The position numbers and the translations under genes are program-made. 64,000 nt of DNA, from positions 152,531 to 216,530 of the forward strand of contig NZ_JAGIYY010000006.1 in the NCBI RefSeq assembly GCF_017813335.1. Direction: 5' to 3'. Below the pieces are notes generated by a model. The model was not told the DNA's origin and did no database searches. It saw only the letters and a list, made by a program, of their open reading frames with translations. Below, piece by piece: positions 27,211 to 35,585 of the stretch. The DNA is from Tianweitania sediminis (GTDB lineage Bacteria > Pseudomonadota > Alphaproteobacteria > Rhizobiales > Rhizobiaceae). Positions within the stretch are counted from its first letter, which is position 1; every line of letters begins with the position of its first letter.

Positions 27211-27597
27211 TCAGGTGTTGACGCCGAGTTCAACCAGCCGCTCGACGCAGGACTCTTCGGCCTGATCGAGTTCCTGAAGTGTCTCCTCGAGGTCCCGGCG
27301 CTTCTGCTTGAGGCTGTCGCGCTTCTCATCGATTCGCTTGATCATCAGCTTGAGCTGCCCGACTTCTCCGGGCGGCTCCTTGTACATCTGCACGATCTCC
27401 CGGATTTCGTTGATCGAGAAGCCAAGACGCTTGCCGCGCAGGATCTGCTTCAGAAGGTGCCGGTCGCTGGGCCGGAACAACCGTGTGCGGCCACGCCTCA
27501 CAGGATGGATGAGACCTTCGTCCTCGTAAAAACGCAGGGTGCGCGTGGAAACGTCGAATTCCCGCGTCAGTTCGGTGATCGTGTAGTACTCTCGCAC
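27211..27597 (-). CDS. MerR family transcriptional regulator (LiuR-like)
   Basis: 128 residues from a GTG at 27597; an ATG at 27633 is possible but adds residues not typical of the family. The winged-helix part reads REYYTITELTREFDVSTRTL, then RFYEDEGLIHP and RLFRPSDRHLLKQILRGKRL, followed by a C-terminal coiled coil (KLMIKRIDEKRDSLKQKRRD) for dimerisation. The cysteines needed for metal sensing are missing, so this is not a metal or SoxR-type sensor. From memory it resembles LiuR, the regulator of branched-chain amino acid and fatty acid breakdown in proteobacteria. No such genes are adjacent; a matching palindrome lies in its own upstream region. Confidence 0.85.
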   Translation of the reverse strand: MREYYTITELTREFDVSTRTLRFYEDEGLIHPVRRGRTRLFRPSDRHLLKQILRGKRLGFSINEIREIVQMYKEPPGEVGQLKLMIKRIDEKRDSLKQKRRDLEETLQELDQAEESCVERLVELGVNT

Positions 27598-27634
27598 GCT
27601 TCGCCAACTCTGCAGAAAAAGGTGGCAGAGCATG

Positions 27635-27658
27635 TCACCGCATTTACGTAAAAGTCAA
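27635..27658 (-). promoter_or_regulatory. Candidate autoregulatory promoter-operator of the MerR gene
   Basis: The perfect palindrome TTTACGTAAA (27643-27652) lies directly after a TTGACT hexamer (27653-27658) on the minus strand, with a weak CATGCT (18-base spacer) as the -10. A palindrome inside a long -35/-10 spacer is where MerR-family regulators bind. The sequence resembles the LiuR consensus as I remember it. Confidence 0.5.
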
Positions 27659-27682
27659 ACCGGAGCACGGTTTGCCGAGCCT

Positions 27683-29095
27683 TTAGCTGAGCGCGAACCA
27701 CCAGGTGGCGATGCCGAGAAAGGAAAAGAACCCGACGATGTCCGTCACGGCCGTCACAAAGACCGACGAAGACACGGCCGGGTCGGCGCCGACGCGATCA
27801 AGCAGAAGCGGGATCAAGATGCCGGCGAGCGCTGCGGCAAACATGTTGATGATCATGGCTGCGGCAATCACGCCGCCAATATCCGTATCCTCGAACCAGA
27901 AGCCGGCGACAGCGCCGATCAGCACCGCGAAAAGAACTCCATTGATGATGCCGACCCCCATTTCACGGCGGATGATGCGTCCGGCGTTGTAGATGTCGAG
28001 ATCGCGGGTTGCGAGCGCGCGAACCGTCACCGTCATGGTCTGAGAGCCGGCATTGCCACCCATGCCGGCCACAATCGGCATCAGCACGGCGAGCGCCACG
28101 ATCTGTTCGATCGTCGCTTCGAAAAGGCTGATCACCGAGGCAGCAACAAAGGCCGTGACAAGGTTGACGAGAAGCCACGGCACGCGCAGGCGCGAGGTCA
28201 CGCGCACCGAATCCGACAATTCTTCGTCGCCCACGCCGCCCATTCGCAGAAGATCTTCTTCCGCCTCCTGCTGGATGACGTCCACCACGTCGTCAATCGT
28301 CAAGACGCCAACGAGCCGCTCGTTCTCGTCCACCACGGCGGCAGACAGGAGGTCGTACTGCTCAAATTCCCGCGCTGCTTCTTCCTGGTCCATCGTGGCA
28401 GGAAGCGCATGCCGCATTTCATGCATGACCTCTTCGATTCGCACCCCGCGCTTTGATCGGAGCACCTGGTCGAGATCCACCGCACCCACCAGCTTGAAAG
28501 TAGGATCCACCACGAAGATCTGGCTAAAGCGTTCCGGCAGGTTTTGATCGTCGCGCAGGTAGTCGATCGTTTGCCCCACCGACCAGAAAGCCGGCACCGC
28601 AACGAACTCCGTTTGCATGCGACGACCGGCTGTTTCTTCCGGATAGTCGAGGGATCGGCGCAGACGGATACGTTCGGGAAACGGAAGCTGCGCGAGGATC
28701 TCTTCCTGATCCTCGGCATTCAGATCTTCCAGAATGTATACGGCGTCATCGGAGTCGAGCTCCTGCACCGCCTGCGCGATCTGTTCATTCGGAAGCGATT
28801 CGACGATCTCGGCGCGAATCGTGTCGTCGACTTCCGTCAGCGCCGTGAAATCGAAATCGGCGCCCGACAATCGGACAAGGTGCCCGCGCTGATCTGGCTG
28901 CAGCGCTTCCAGCAGGTCACCGACTTCGGATTGGTGGAGATCGGCGATCTCCTCCTTCAGACGATCCGCGTCCTCCGTCTCCAGGATTTCGCCGATCGTG
29001 TGAAGGAAGCTGGAGCGGATCGCGCCGTCTTCGCCATAGATGTCCGACGCTTCGCCGTTGGCGGGGTCGCGGTCAAAGGCGTGCGGATCTTCCAA
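27683..29095 (-). CDS. mgtE: Magnesium transporter MgtE
   Basis: 470 residues. The order is that of MgtE: an N-terminal helical domain (EILETEDADRLKEEIADLHQ, then DDAVYILEDLNAEDQEEIL), a CBS pair (about residues 150-270, with TFKLVGAVDLDQVLRSKRGV and ERLVGVLTIDDVVDVIQQEA), then five membrane helices with PWLLVNLVTAFVAASVIS and PIVAGMGGNAGSQTMTVTVR, the last holding the ion pathway. Cytoplasmic Mg2+ closes the channel through the N and CBS domains. The start is a TTG at 29095 with GGAGG 5 bases upstream; that site is part of a hairpin stem. The gene lies upstream of the MerR gene on the same strand. Confidence 0.96.
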   Translation of the reverse strand: MEDPHAFDRDPANGEASDIYGEDGAIRSSFLHTIGEILETEDADRLKEEIADLHQSEVGDLLEALQPDQRGHLVRLSGADFDFTALTEVDDTIRAEIVESLPNEQIAQAVQELDSDDAVYILEDLNAEDQEEILAQLPFPERIRLRRSLDYPEETAGRRMQTEFVAVPAFWSVGQTIDYLRDDQNLPERFSQIFVVDPTFKLVGAVDLDQVLRSKRGVRIEEVMHEMRHALPATMDQEEAAREFEQYDLLSAAVVDENERLVGVLTIDDVVDVIQQEAEEDLLRMGGVGDEELSDSVRVTSRLRVPWLLVNLVTAFVAASVISLFEATIEQIVALAVLMPIVAGMGGNAGSQTMTVTVRALATRDLDIYNAGRIIRREMGVGIINGVLFAVLIGAVAGFWFEDTDIGGVIAAAMIINMFAAALAGILIPLLLDRVGADPAVSSSVFVTAVTDIVGFFSFLGIATWWFALS

Positions 29096-29101
29096 GTGCG
29101 C

Positions 29102-29138
29102 CTCCAGGCCTGCGGAATTGGGAACAGCTGGCCTGGAG
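29102..29138 (-). promoter_or_regulatory. Leader hairpin covering the mgtE ribosome binding site
   Basis: On the minus strand, CTCCAGGCC (29130-29138) can pair perfectly with GGCCTGGAG (29102-29110). The 3' arm contains four of the five bases of the GGAGG Shine-Dalgarno sequence, 6 bases before the TTG start. The loop is 19 bases. When folded, it should hide the ribosome binding site. Confidence 0.5.
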
Positions 29139-29244
29139 CCTGCTAGGTCGTCAGATAGCTAGTTTCTATGTCAGAGGCAAAACGAAATGAGGTTACCGGC
29201 CCAGTTTGATACCGAGCCGTCAGGCAATTGAGATGGGAAGCTAG

Positions 29245-29862
29245 TCAGAGACGGCCGCAGCGCGCCAGTTGGGCTCGGTACTTCTCGGCCATTGCAGCTG
29301 TTTCGCGGGCATAGCGCTGGATGGAAGCGTTCGCGCGATGCTTGCCGCGCGAATACCCCGCCCACCCGTGATAATAGGCAAGGTACAGGTTGCCGGCATC
29401 GCTGCGCGCGATGCCCAGGGTGCTTGCGCTTTTCGCGTGATACCAACCAACGAAATCGACCGCATCGGCAAAACGGTTGCGCCGCGCGAGTGCCCTGCCC
29501 GTTTCCCGCTGGTACTGCGCCCAGGTGCCGTTAAGCGCTTGCGAAAATCCGAAGGCGCTTGATTGCCGCTTCCACGGAATAAAGCCGAGCAGCTTGGTGC
29601 GCGGCGGGCGGGCGTGGCTTTTGAACCCCGACTCCTTTCGCAAGGTCGCCATCAGAACGTGGATCGGAATGCCATGTGCCTGTTCAGCGTCCTTGGCGGC
29701 CGAATGCCAGTTGTCGAAGAAGCTATCGCGCTGGTCGAAAATGGCGCAGGCGTCGTTGATGCGGCTCGGCGGTGCACTCGCGCAAGCGGCGAGAAACACA
29801 AGAAGCAACGGTGCTGCAATGAGGGACAAACGGATTTGCATAGAACCAGACAACAGGCTCAT
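29245..29862 (-). CDS. Lipoprotein lytic transglycosylase-like protein (SLT domain)
   Basis: Predicted 205 residues from ATG at 29862. A lipoprotein signal peptide ends in the lipobox LAAC, so the mature protein should be anchored through a diacylated cysteine. The SLT-type catalytic glutamate is probably the Glu in RKESGFKSHARPP, followed by SSAFGFSQALNGTW and YLAYYHGWAGY, which match the substrate-groove motifs of the goose-lysozyme/SLT fold. Such enzymes cut peptidoglycan between MurNAc and GlcNAc. ATGs at 29928 and 29841 are alternatives; the ribosome binding sites are weak at all three. Confidence 0.85.
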   Translation of the reverse strand: MSLLSGSMQIRLSLIAAPLLLVFLAACASAPPSRINDACAIFDQRDSFFDNWHSAAKDAEQAHGIPIHVLMATLRKESGFKSHARPPRTKLLGFIPWKRQSSAFGFSQALNGTWAQYQRETGRALARRNRFADAVDFVGWYHAKSASTLGIARSDAGNLYLAYYHGWAGYSRGKHRANASIQRYARETAAMAEKYRAQLARCGRL

Positions 29863-30045
29863 GATTAAACTTCGCCTAAAGTTCGCGTTTACCCGTAAGG
29901 CCATGTTGAGGCGCACCCGGACAGGCAAAGCAGGTGGCTGGGGTTGGCTAAATCGGCAAGTCCTGCTGGTGGCTCAACGAGGACTTCTTGAGTTTGCCCA
30001 GCCTCGCTGGCAACGATCGGTTCTTGTCGAAGCTGGAACGCATAG

Positions 30046-30666
30046 ATGTACACGCCCCCTGCATTCCTCGAGGATGATCCGACGATTCTGCATAAGATGA
30101 TGCGCGAAGCGCGTCTGGCCACGCTGATCACGGCAACCACGGAGGGCCTGCTGGCAACGCCGCTGCCCCTGCTTCTGATGGACTCCGAAGAAGAACATGG
30201 AGTTCTTTACGGCCATCTTGCGAGAGCAAATCCGCAATGGAAAGCAACACCTCTCGGCGAGGCGCTCGTCACCTTTGCCGGACCGAACGCTTATGTGACG
30301 CCCTCTTGGTATGCCACCAAACAGGAGCATGGGCGGGTTGTTCCGACGTGGAACTATGCAGCCGTGCATGTTTATGGTGAGGCCGAGTTCTTTGAGGACG
30401 AGGTGCGCTTGCGCGAAGCCGTCACGCGCTTGACGGATCTTCACGAAGGCACCCGTCGAAAGCCATGGTCTGTTTCCGACGCGCCGGAGAAGTTCATCCA
30501 GGGCCAACTCAAGGGTATCGTCGGCCTGCGGTTTAGAATCACCCGAGTGGAAGGCAAGATGAAGATGAGCCAGAATCGCAGCGAAGCGGATCGGCGCGGT
30601 GTGGTCGATGGGCTCACTGCCAGCGATCTCGAAGCCGACCGCTCCGTCGCTGCCCTCATGCGCTGA
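30046..30666 (+). CDS. FMN-binding negative transcriptional regulator (PaiB-like)
   Basis: 206 residues with the PaiB/FMN-binding split-barrel pattern: MYTPPAFLEDDPTILHKMM, LATPLPLLLMDSEEEHGVLY, then GHLARANPQWK, YVTPSWYATKQEHGRVVPTW and NYAAVHVYGEAEF. In Bacillus, PaiB takes part in control of sporulation and protease genes; in proteobacteria its job is not known and the protein may simply be a flavoprotein. It is a single gene between the lipoprotein and tRNA-Leu. Confidence 0.9.
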   Translation: MYTPPAFLEDDPTILHKMMREARLATLITATTEGLLATPLPLLLMDSEEEHGVLYGHLARANPQWKATPLGEALVTFAGPNAYVTPSWYATKQEHGRVVPTWNYAAVHVYGEAEFFEDEVRLREAVTRLTDLHEGTRRKPWSVSDAPEKFIQGQLKGIVGLRFRITRVEGKMKMSQNRSEADRRGVVDGLTASDLEADRSVAALMR

Positions 30667-30814
30667 CAGGGTGGAGACGGTCGGCTATGCTGAAGCTCAA
30701 TCGACCACAGAACGTTCGGGCCCTAATGATGTCGAGGCCAAATAGGCGGCAACTACCGATCTATAGACCGACTTCCGCGGGCCTCCAGGCAGAAGCCAAC
30801 TGCTGTAAGAGAGA

Positions 30815-30899
30815 TGGTGCGGTCGAGAAGACTCGAACTTCCACGCCTTGCGGCACAGCGACCTCAACGCTGCGCGTCTACCAATTCCGCCACGACCGC
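30815..30899 (-). tRNA. tRNA-Leu (anticodon GAG)
   Basis: An 85-base class II tRNA on the minus strand. The acceptor stem is GCGGTCG with CGACCGC. The anticodon loop has GAG in the context CGTTGAGGTCG. A long variable arm follows, and the T arm contains GTTCGAGTC. The discriminator is A and CCA is encoded (30815-30817). It stands alone between the PaiB-like gene and lipB. Confidence 0.97.
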
Positions 30900-31088
30900 A
30901 CGTGGTAGATCCGGTCACCGACCGGCCACGCGCATCTAGCAAAAGGGTTCGGAGGGCACAAGAGCGAAAGCCCGGGAAAAAGCGCATCCCCATGCATTTC
31001 GCGCAATCCTCTCACAACGTGCGTTTTGCGCGTTCGCGGACTATATGGAAGACGGCTCTAAACTCTCTTTGCCGAGCAGCAGTTTTCC

Positions 31089-31901
31089 ATGACGCACCGC
31101 GACGCGATCGACCCCACCTTTCTTCCGAAGTTGAGCACGCCTCCGGTGGAATGGCGCGTCGAACCGGGTCTCACAGAATACCAGGACGCGCTCGCCTTCA
31201 TGGAAGCGCACGTTGCGGCCATTCGCAACCACGAGGCCCCGGAACTGGTTTGGCTGGTGGAACATCCGCCCTTGTACACGGCAGGCACAAGCGCGGTAGA
31301 CAGCGACCTCCTCGCCCCCGGCCGCTTTCCCGTCTTCCACGCCGGTCGCGGCGGAGAATACACCTATCACGGACCCGGCCAGCGCGTGGCCTATGTCATG
31401 CTCGACCTGAAGCGGAGGCGCGAAGACGTCCGCGCCTTCGTTGCCGCCTTGGAAGCATGGATCATCCGTACCCTGGCGAGCTTCAACATTAAAGGGGAGC
31501 AGCGGGATGACCGCGTCGGCGTATGGGTTCGCCGCCCCGAACGCCCGCTTCTCCCCACAGGGGAAATGGCTGAAGACAAGATCGCGGCGATTGGCATACG
31601 GCTACGCCGCTGGGTGAGCTTCCACGGCATCGCCATAAATGTGGAGCCGGATCTCGAACATTTTTCCGGCATCGTGCCTTGCGGCATCAGCGGCTATGGG
31701 GTCACCAGCTTCGTGGATCTGGGAATCCCCGCCGCCATGGGCGACCTTGATCTCGCTCTCAAGCGAAGCTTCGCCGAGGTATTCGGTGCGACCGCAGCCT
31801 CAGAAAGCTCCGATCCAGAACGCAGCGCCGACCAAAAACGCGCTGATGGAAACAAGGGAGAACACGTCCTGGAACAACTCGGTCATGGCTTAGCTCCTTG
31901 A
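31089..31901 (+). CDS. lipB: Octanoyltransferase (lipoate biosynthesis)
   Basis: 270 residues. The active-site parts are [20 protein letters not shown] (about 87-106), the catalytic Lys164 ([15 protein letters not shown]) and the nucleophile Cys198 ([13 protein letters not shown]). LipB moves octanoyl from acyl-carrier protein to the lipoyl domains of pyruvate and 2-oxoglutarate dehydrogenases and the glycine cleavage H protein. The family fold ends near residue 235. The remaining 35 residues ([20 protein letters not shown] and on) are polar and low in complexity, and their codons lie antisense to the small SOS-type gene at 31800-31886. Confidence 0.95.
   Translation: MTHRDAIDPTFLPKLSTPPVEWRVEPGLTEYQDALAFMEAHVAAIRNHEAPELVWLVEHPPLYTAGTSAVDSDLLAPGRFPVFHAGRGGEYTYHGPGQRVAYVMLDLKRRREDVRAFVAALEAWIIRTLASFNIKGEQRDDRVGVWVRRPERPLLPTGEMAEDKIAAIGIRLRRWVSFHGIAINVEPDLEHFSGIVPCGISGYGVTSFVDLGIPAAMGDLDLALKRSFAEVFGATAASESSDPERSADQKRADGNKGEHVLEQLGHGLAP
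31800..31886 (-). CDS. SOS-type 28-residue single-pass membrane peptide, candidate division inhibitor
   Basis: ATG at 31886, stop TGA at 31800-31802, 28 codons. AAGGAG (31894-31899) stands 7 bases before the ATG, an optimal ribosome binding site. The peptide starts [12 protein letters not shown] and continues as one hydrophobic helix with a Trp near the end (AAFWIGAF), so it should span the inner membrane once. Two GTTC-N7-GTTC LexA boxes lie 35-76 bases upstream of the start codon. The gene overlaps the 3' end of lipB on the other strand, in its non-conserved tail. Caulobacter SidA, a 29-residue SOS-induced membrane peptide, blocks division through FtsW; sequence homology to it cannot be judged here, so function is inference. 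Confidence 0.7.
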   Translation of the reverse strand: MTELFQDVFSLVSISAFLVGAAFWIGAF

Positions 31902-31921
31902 TCTTCTGATGTCCCCTTTTT

Positions 31922-31936
31922 GTTCTACTTTTGTTC
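31922..31936 (-). promoter_or_regulatory. LexA box 1 (GTTC-N7-GTTC)
   Basis: On the plus strand GTTC at 31922-31925 and GTTC at 31933-31936, with seven bases between, reading GAAC-N7-GAAC on the minus strand. This direct repeat is the known LexA site of alphaproteobacteria. It lies 35 bases upstream of the 28-codon gene. Confidence 0.75.
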
Positions 31937-31947
31937 AAATTGCAAGT

Positions 31948-31962
31948 GTTCCGGTTGCGTTC
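31948..31962 (-). promoter_or_regulatory. LexA box 2 (GTTC-N7-GTTC)
   Basis: A second exact copy: GTTC at 31948-31951 and 31959-31962, seven bases apart, 26 bases from the first box in the same orientation. Tandem sites usually mean tight repression. The neighbouring genes lolD (ending at 32041) and lipB both end here, so the only start these boxes can serve is that of the 28-codon gene. Confidence 0.75.
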
Positions 31963-32040
31963 TCCCGCTATCCTCCTGCCAAGGTTAAGAGAAGATAAAC
32001 GATCCGTCGGAGAACAAGGCGCGATAAGCCGCTCGATGCG

Positions 32041-32724
32041 CTAGAAGTCGACGATCTTGCCGTCTTGCAGGGTCACGCGACGGTTCATGCGCGCTGCCAG
32101 CTCATGGTTATGTGTAGCGATCAAGGCGCAAAGGCCGGACTGCCGGACAAGGGCTTCCATGGCGTCAAATACATAAGACGCCGTGACAGGATCGAGATTA
32201 CCGGTGGGTTCATCTGCCAAAAGCACCAGCGGGGCATTGGCCACTGCACGTGCAATCGCGACGCGCTGCTGTTCACCGCCGGACAGTTCCGCCGGACGGT
32301 GATGCCCGCGCTTGCCGATCTTCATGTAGTCGAGCAGCTGCTCGGCACGCGCAGTCGCTTCCCTGGGCGAAAGGCCCTTGATCATCTGCGGGATGGCGAT
32401 GTTTTCCACCGCGGTGAACTCGGGCAACAGGTGGTGGAACTGGTAAACGAAGCCGATGTCGTTGCGGCGAACGGCGGTCCGCTCCTGGTCGTTTAGCTTG
32501 CCACAATCGCGGCCAGCCAGAACCACCTCGCCCGCGTCCGGGCGCTCCAGCAAGCCGGCCGTGTGCAGGAGGGTGGACTTGCCCGCGCCGGAGGGTGCCA
32601 CCAGCGCAACCATTTCACCCCGATGCAGAACGAAATCTGCACCGGACAGAATGGACAGGCGCTTCTCGCCTTGTTCGTAATGACGCTGAACGCCCTTTAG
32701 CGCCAGCACAATCTGCCCCGACAT
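32041..32724 (-). CDS. lolD: Lipoprotein-releasing ABC transporter ATPase
   Basis: 227 residues from ATG at 32724, overlapping the lolC stop (TGATG); the open frame runs much further upstream inside lolC in another frame. Walker A is APSGAGKST (residues 43-51), the signature is [14 protein letters not shown], Walker B is [14 protein letters not shown], and the H-loop is IATHNHELA. LolD powers the release of outer-membrane lipoproteins from the inner membrane to the carrier LolA. It is last in the long minus-strand series that begins with nuoA. Confidence 0.95.
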   Translation of the reverse strand: MSGQIVLALKGVQRHYEQGEKRLSILSGADFVLHRGEMVALVAPSGAGKSTLLHTAGLLERPDAGEVVLAGRDCGKLNDQERTAVRRNDIGFVYQFHHLLPEFTAVENIAIPQMIKGLSPREATARAEQLLDYMKIGKRGHHRPAELSGGEQQRVAIARAVANAPLVLLADEPTGNLDPVTASYVFDAMEALVRQSGLCALIATHNHELAARMNRRVTLQDGKIVDF

Positions 32725-34025
32725 CACTCGTACCTCAGCGCCTCGACCGGATCGAGACGTGCAGCGCGCCATGCCGGAAACAGGGTCGCAAGAAACGACA
32801 GCACCAGCGCCATCAGCACCACGGAAACCGTTTCCTGCATGTCCATTTCCGCCGGAAGCTGGGAAAGGAAGTAGAGTTCCGGATTGAACAGGGTTGTGCC
32901 AGACAACCAGGAAAAGAACTGCCGGATGCGCTCGACATTGAGGCAAACGACAACACCCAGCACGACGCCCGCGATCGTCCCGCTGATCCCGATTGCCGAT
33001 CCGGTCATCAGGAAGATGCGCATGATGGCGCCGCGACTTGCCCCCATGGTGCGCAGAATAGCGATATCGCGGCCCTTGTCCTTCACCAGCATGATCAAGC
33101 CCGAGATGATGTTGAGGGCAGCCACCAGCACGATCAGCGTCAGGATCATGAACATGACGTTGCGTTCGACCTGCAGCGCCGAAAAGAAGGTCTGGTTGCG
33201 CAGGCGCCAGTCGGTCAGCACCAGTTGCCGCTGCGCCGCATCTTCAATTGGAATCTTCAGCGCGTCGACGTTGTCGGGATCTTCGACATAGATCTCGATG
33301 GTCTGAGCCAGCCCCTCCACGTTGAAGTATAGCTGCGCCTCGGCCAACGGCATGAACACGATGGATGCGTCATATTCCGACATGCCTACTTCAAAGATTG
33401 CGGTGATCGGGTAGCTTTTCACTCGTGGAGTGGTGCCGAAGGGCGTCACATCGCCTTCCGGCGACACCAGGGTGATCGGGTCTCCCAGGGCAAGCCCGAG
33501 GCTTTGCGCCATGCGCGTGCCGATCGCCAGCCCATCGCCCCCATCGAAGCCCTCCAGCGTCCCCTGTCGGATGTTTCGCGAAACGAGTTCCACCTTGGCG
33601 AGATCCTCGCCTCGAATGCCACGCACGAGCGCGCCCGTGCCGGCACCGACTGTGCCGGATGCGAGGACCTGGCCCTCCACGAGCGGCAGGGCATACCGCA
33701 CCCCGCCGACACCTTCGATGCGGCGGGCAACCTCCGCATAATCATCGAGCGGCCGATCGATCGGCTGCATGATGATGTGGCCGTTGATCCCGAGGATGCG
33801 CGTCAGCAGTTCGGTGCGAAACCCATTCATCACCGCCATGACGATGATGAGCGTGGCAACGCCCAGCATGATCCCGGCAAAGGAAAAGGACGCGATCACG
33901 GAGATGAAGGCTTCCTTACGGCGGGCCCGGAGGTATCGCCACGCCACCATCCTCTCAAAGACCGAGAATGGCCCGGCGCCTGCTGGCTCCAAGGTCTGTC
34001 CAGGCACTGGCGCAGCCGCGGTCAA
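32724..34025 (-). CDS. lolC: Lipoprotein-releasing ABC transporter permease
   Basis: 433 residues starting at a TTG (34025) coupled to the proS stop (TTGA). The layout is a first membrane helix after [20 protein letters not shown], a large periplasmic domain (about 55-280), then three helices near the C-terminus, ending in [19 protein letters not shown], the FtsX/MacB-type signature. Alphaproteobacteria usually have one LolC/E-type permease that works as a homodimer with LolD, and that seems to be the case here. Confidence 0.95.
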   Translation of the reverse strand: MTAAAPVPGQTLEPAGAGPFSVFERMVAWRYLRARRKEAFISVIASFSFAGIMLGVATLIIVMAVMNGFRTELLTRILGINGHIIMQPIDRPLDDYAEVARRIEGVGGVRYALPLVEGQVLASGTVGAGTGALVRGIRGEDLAKVELVSRNIRQGTLEGFDGGDGLAIGTRMAQSLGLALGDPITLVSPEGDVTPFGTTPRVKSYPITAIFEVGMSEYDASIVFMPLAEAQLYFNVEGLAQTIEIYVEDPDNVDALKIPIEDAAQRQLVLTDWRLRNQTFFSALQVERNVMFMILTLIVLVAALNIISGLIMLVKDKGRDIAILRTMGASRGAIMRIFLMTGSAIGISGTIAGVVLGVVVCLNVERIRQFFSWLSGTTLFNPELYFLSQLPAEMDMQETVSVVLMALVLSFLATLFPAWRAARLDPVEALRYE

Positions 34026-35350
34026 GCCTTCTTCCCCAGCGCAGCTTTGAGATCGGTGATCGTCTTCACGTCGCGCTCGCCGGTCGCGCGCCGCTTGACC
34101 TCCACCGCACCTTCGGCCACGCCGCGGGGGCCTACGATCACCTGCCAGGGAATGCCAATCAGGTCCGCAGTGGCGAACTTTCCGCCCGCGCGCTGGTCGG
34201 TGTCGTCATAAAGCACGTCGAGACCGGCCGCCTCATGCGCGGCGTAAAGATCTTCGCAGACGCGGTCGCATTCGGCGTCGCCGGCCTTCATGTTGATGAT
34301 CACGACGTCGAAGGGCGCAACCGCTTCCGGCCAGATGATGCCGTTGTCGTCGTGGCTGGCTTCGATGATCGCTGCAATCAGCCGCGACGGACCGATGCCG
34401 TACGATCCCATGGAAACGAAATGATCCTTGCCGTCCGGGCCTTGAACCTTGGCCCCCAGGGGCTTCGAGTACTTCTCACCGAAGTGGAAGATGTGGCCGA
34501 CCTCAATGCCCCGTGCGGCAACCTGGCTGTCGGTCGGCACTTCGTTCCACGCGGCCTCGTCATGCATCTCATCGGTAGCGGCGTAAGGCGTCGTCCAATG
34601 CTGGACGATATTCGCAATCGCCGCATCGTCGGTGAAGTCGGTGTCCGCACCGGGAACAGCCATGGTGAGATAGTCGCGGTGGCAGAAAACCCCGCTTTCA
34701 CCCGTATCGGCCAGGATAATGAACTCGTGGCTCAGATCCCCGCCAATCGGGCCCGTATCGGCCTTCATGGGAATCGCCTTCATGCCCACGCGCTCGAAGG
34801 TGCGCAGATAAGACACGAACATGCGGTAATAGGCAGCTTTCGCGCCTTCGAAGTCAATGTCGAAAGAATAAGCGTCCTTCATCAGGAACTCGCGTGACCG
34901 CATCACACCGAAGCGTGGCCGCACCTCGTCGCGGTACTTCCACTGAATATGGTACAGGTTGAGCGGAAGGTCCTTGTAGGATTTCACATAGGTCCGGAAG
35001 ATGTCCGTCACCATCTCCTCGTTCGTCGGACCATAAAGCATGTCGCGCTCATGACGGTCTTTGATGCGCAGCATCTCCTTGCCATAAGCATCATAACGGC
35101 CGCTTTCACGCCAAAGATCGGCCGACTGGATCGTCGGCATCATGATCTCAAGCGCACCGGCCCGGTTCTGCTCCTCGCGGATGATCTGGCAAACCTTGTC
35201 CAGCACCTTCTTGCCCAGCGGCAGCCAGGAGAAGCTGCCCTGCCCCTGTTGGCGGATCATCCCAGCCCGCAGCATGAGGCGATGCGACACGATCTCCGCC
35301 TCGCGCGGCGTTTCCTTGAGGATGGGCAGGAAATAGCGCGATAGCCGCAT
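34022..35350 (-). CDS. proS: Prolyl-tRNA synthetase
   Basis: 442 residues, the short alphaproteobacterial type without the bacterial editing insertion of about 180 residues between motifs 2 and 3. Class II motifs are visible: [20 protein letters not shown] near residue 33, the motif 2 loop [20 protein letters not shown] (about 143-162), and motif 3 with [16 protein letters not shown]. An anticodon-binding domain forms the C-terminus. Lacking the insertion, it cannot remove Ala from tRNA-Pro itself. It is followed by lolC with a four-base overlap and preceded by a 400-base non-coding region. Confidence 0.97.
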   Translation of the reverse strand: MRLSRYFLPILKETPREAEIVSHRLMLRAGMIRQQGQGSFSWLPLGKKVLDKVCQIIREEQNRAGALEIMMPTIQSADLWRESGRYDAYGKEMLRIKDRHERDMLYGPTNEEMVTDIFRTYVKSYKDLPLNLYHIQWKYRDEVRPRFGVMRSREFLMKDAYSFDIDFEGAKAAYYRMFVSYLRTFERVGMKAIPMKADTGPIGGDLSHEFIILADTGESGVFCHRDYLTMAVPGADTDFTDDAAIANIVQHWTTPYAATDEMHDEAAWNEVPTDSQVAARGIEVGHIFHFGEKYSKPLGAKVQGPDGKDHFVSMGSYGIGPSRLIAAIIEASHDDNGIIWPEAVAPFDVVIINMKAGDAECDRVCEDLYAAHEAAGLDVLYDDTDQRAGGKFATADLIGIPWQVIVGPRGVAEGAVEVKRRATGERDVKTITDLKAALGKKA

Positions 35351-35585
35351 TGTCAGAGTCCACGGGATGATTGGGCAACCGGAATCGGCTGCTTTGAGAG
35401 CGAGAATGGTCGCGCTTCATAGCCATTTCACGGCAAATTGGAAACCCGGCCCCGCGAGCGACGCTTCCGCGCTCGAGGCCCTGTCGCTGCCATGGATTTG
35501 TGCAGCGCAGCACAAGAAGTGGGCGTTGCGGCCAAGATTCCTCGTGACAACTATGTGTCACCACGTTAAGGTTTTTGAACAACAA
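35351..35585. other. Non-coding region upstream of proS
   Basis: 235 bases without a gene on either strand. A perfect inverted repeat GTGACA-N6-TGTCAC (35544-35561) stands about 190 bases upstream of the proS start and could be an operator or part of a leader. No promoter could be assigned with confidence. Confidence 0.4.
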
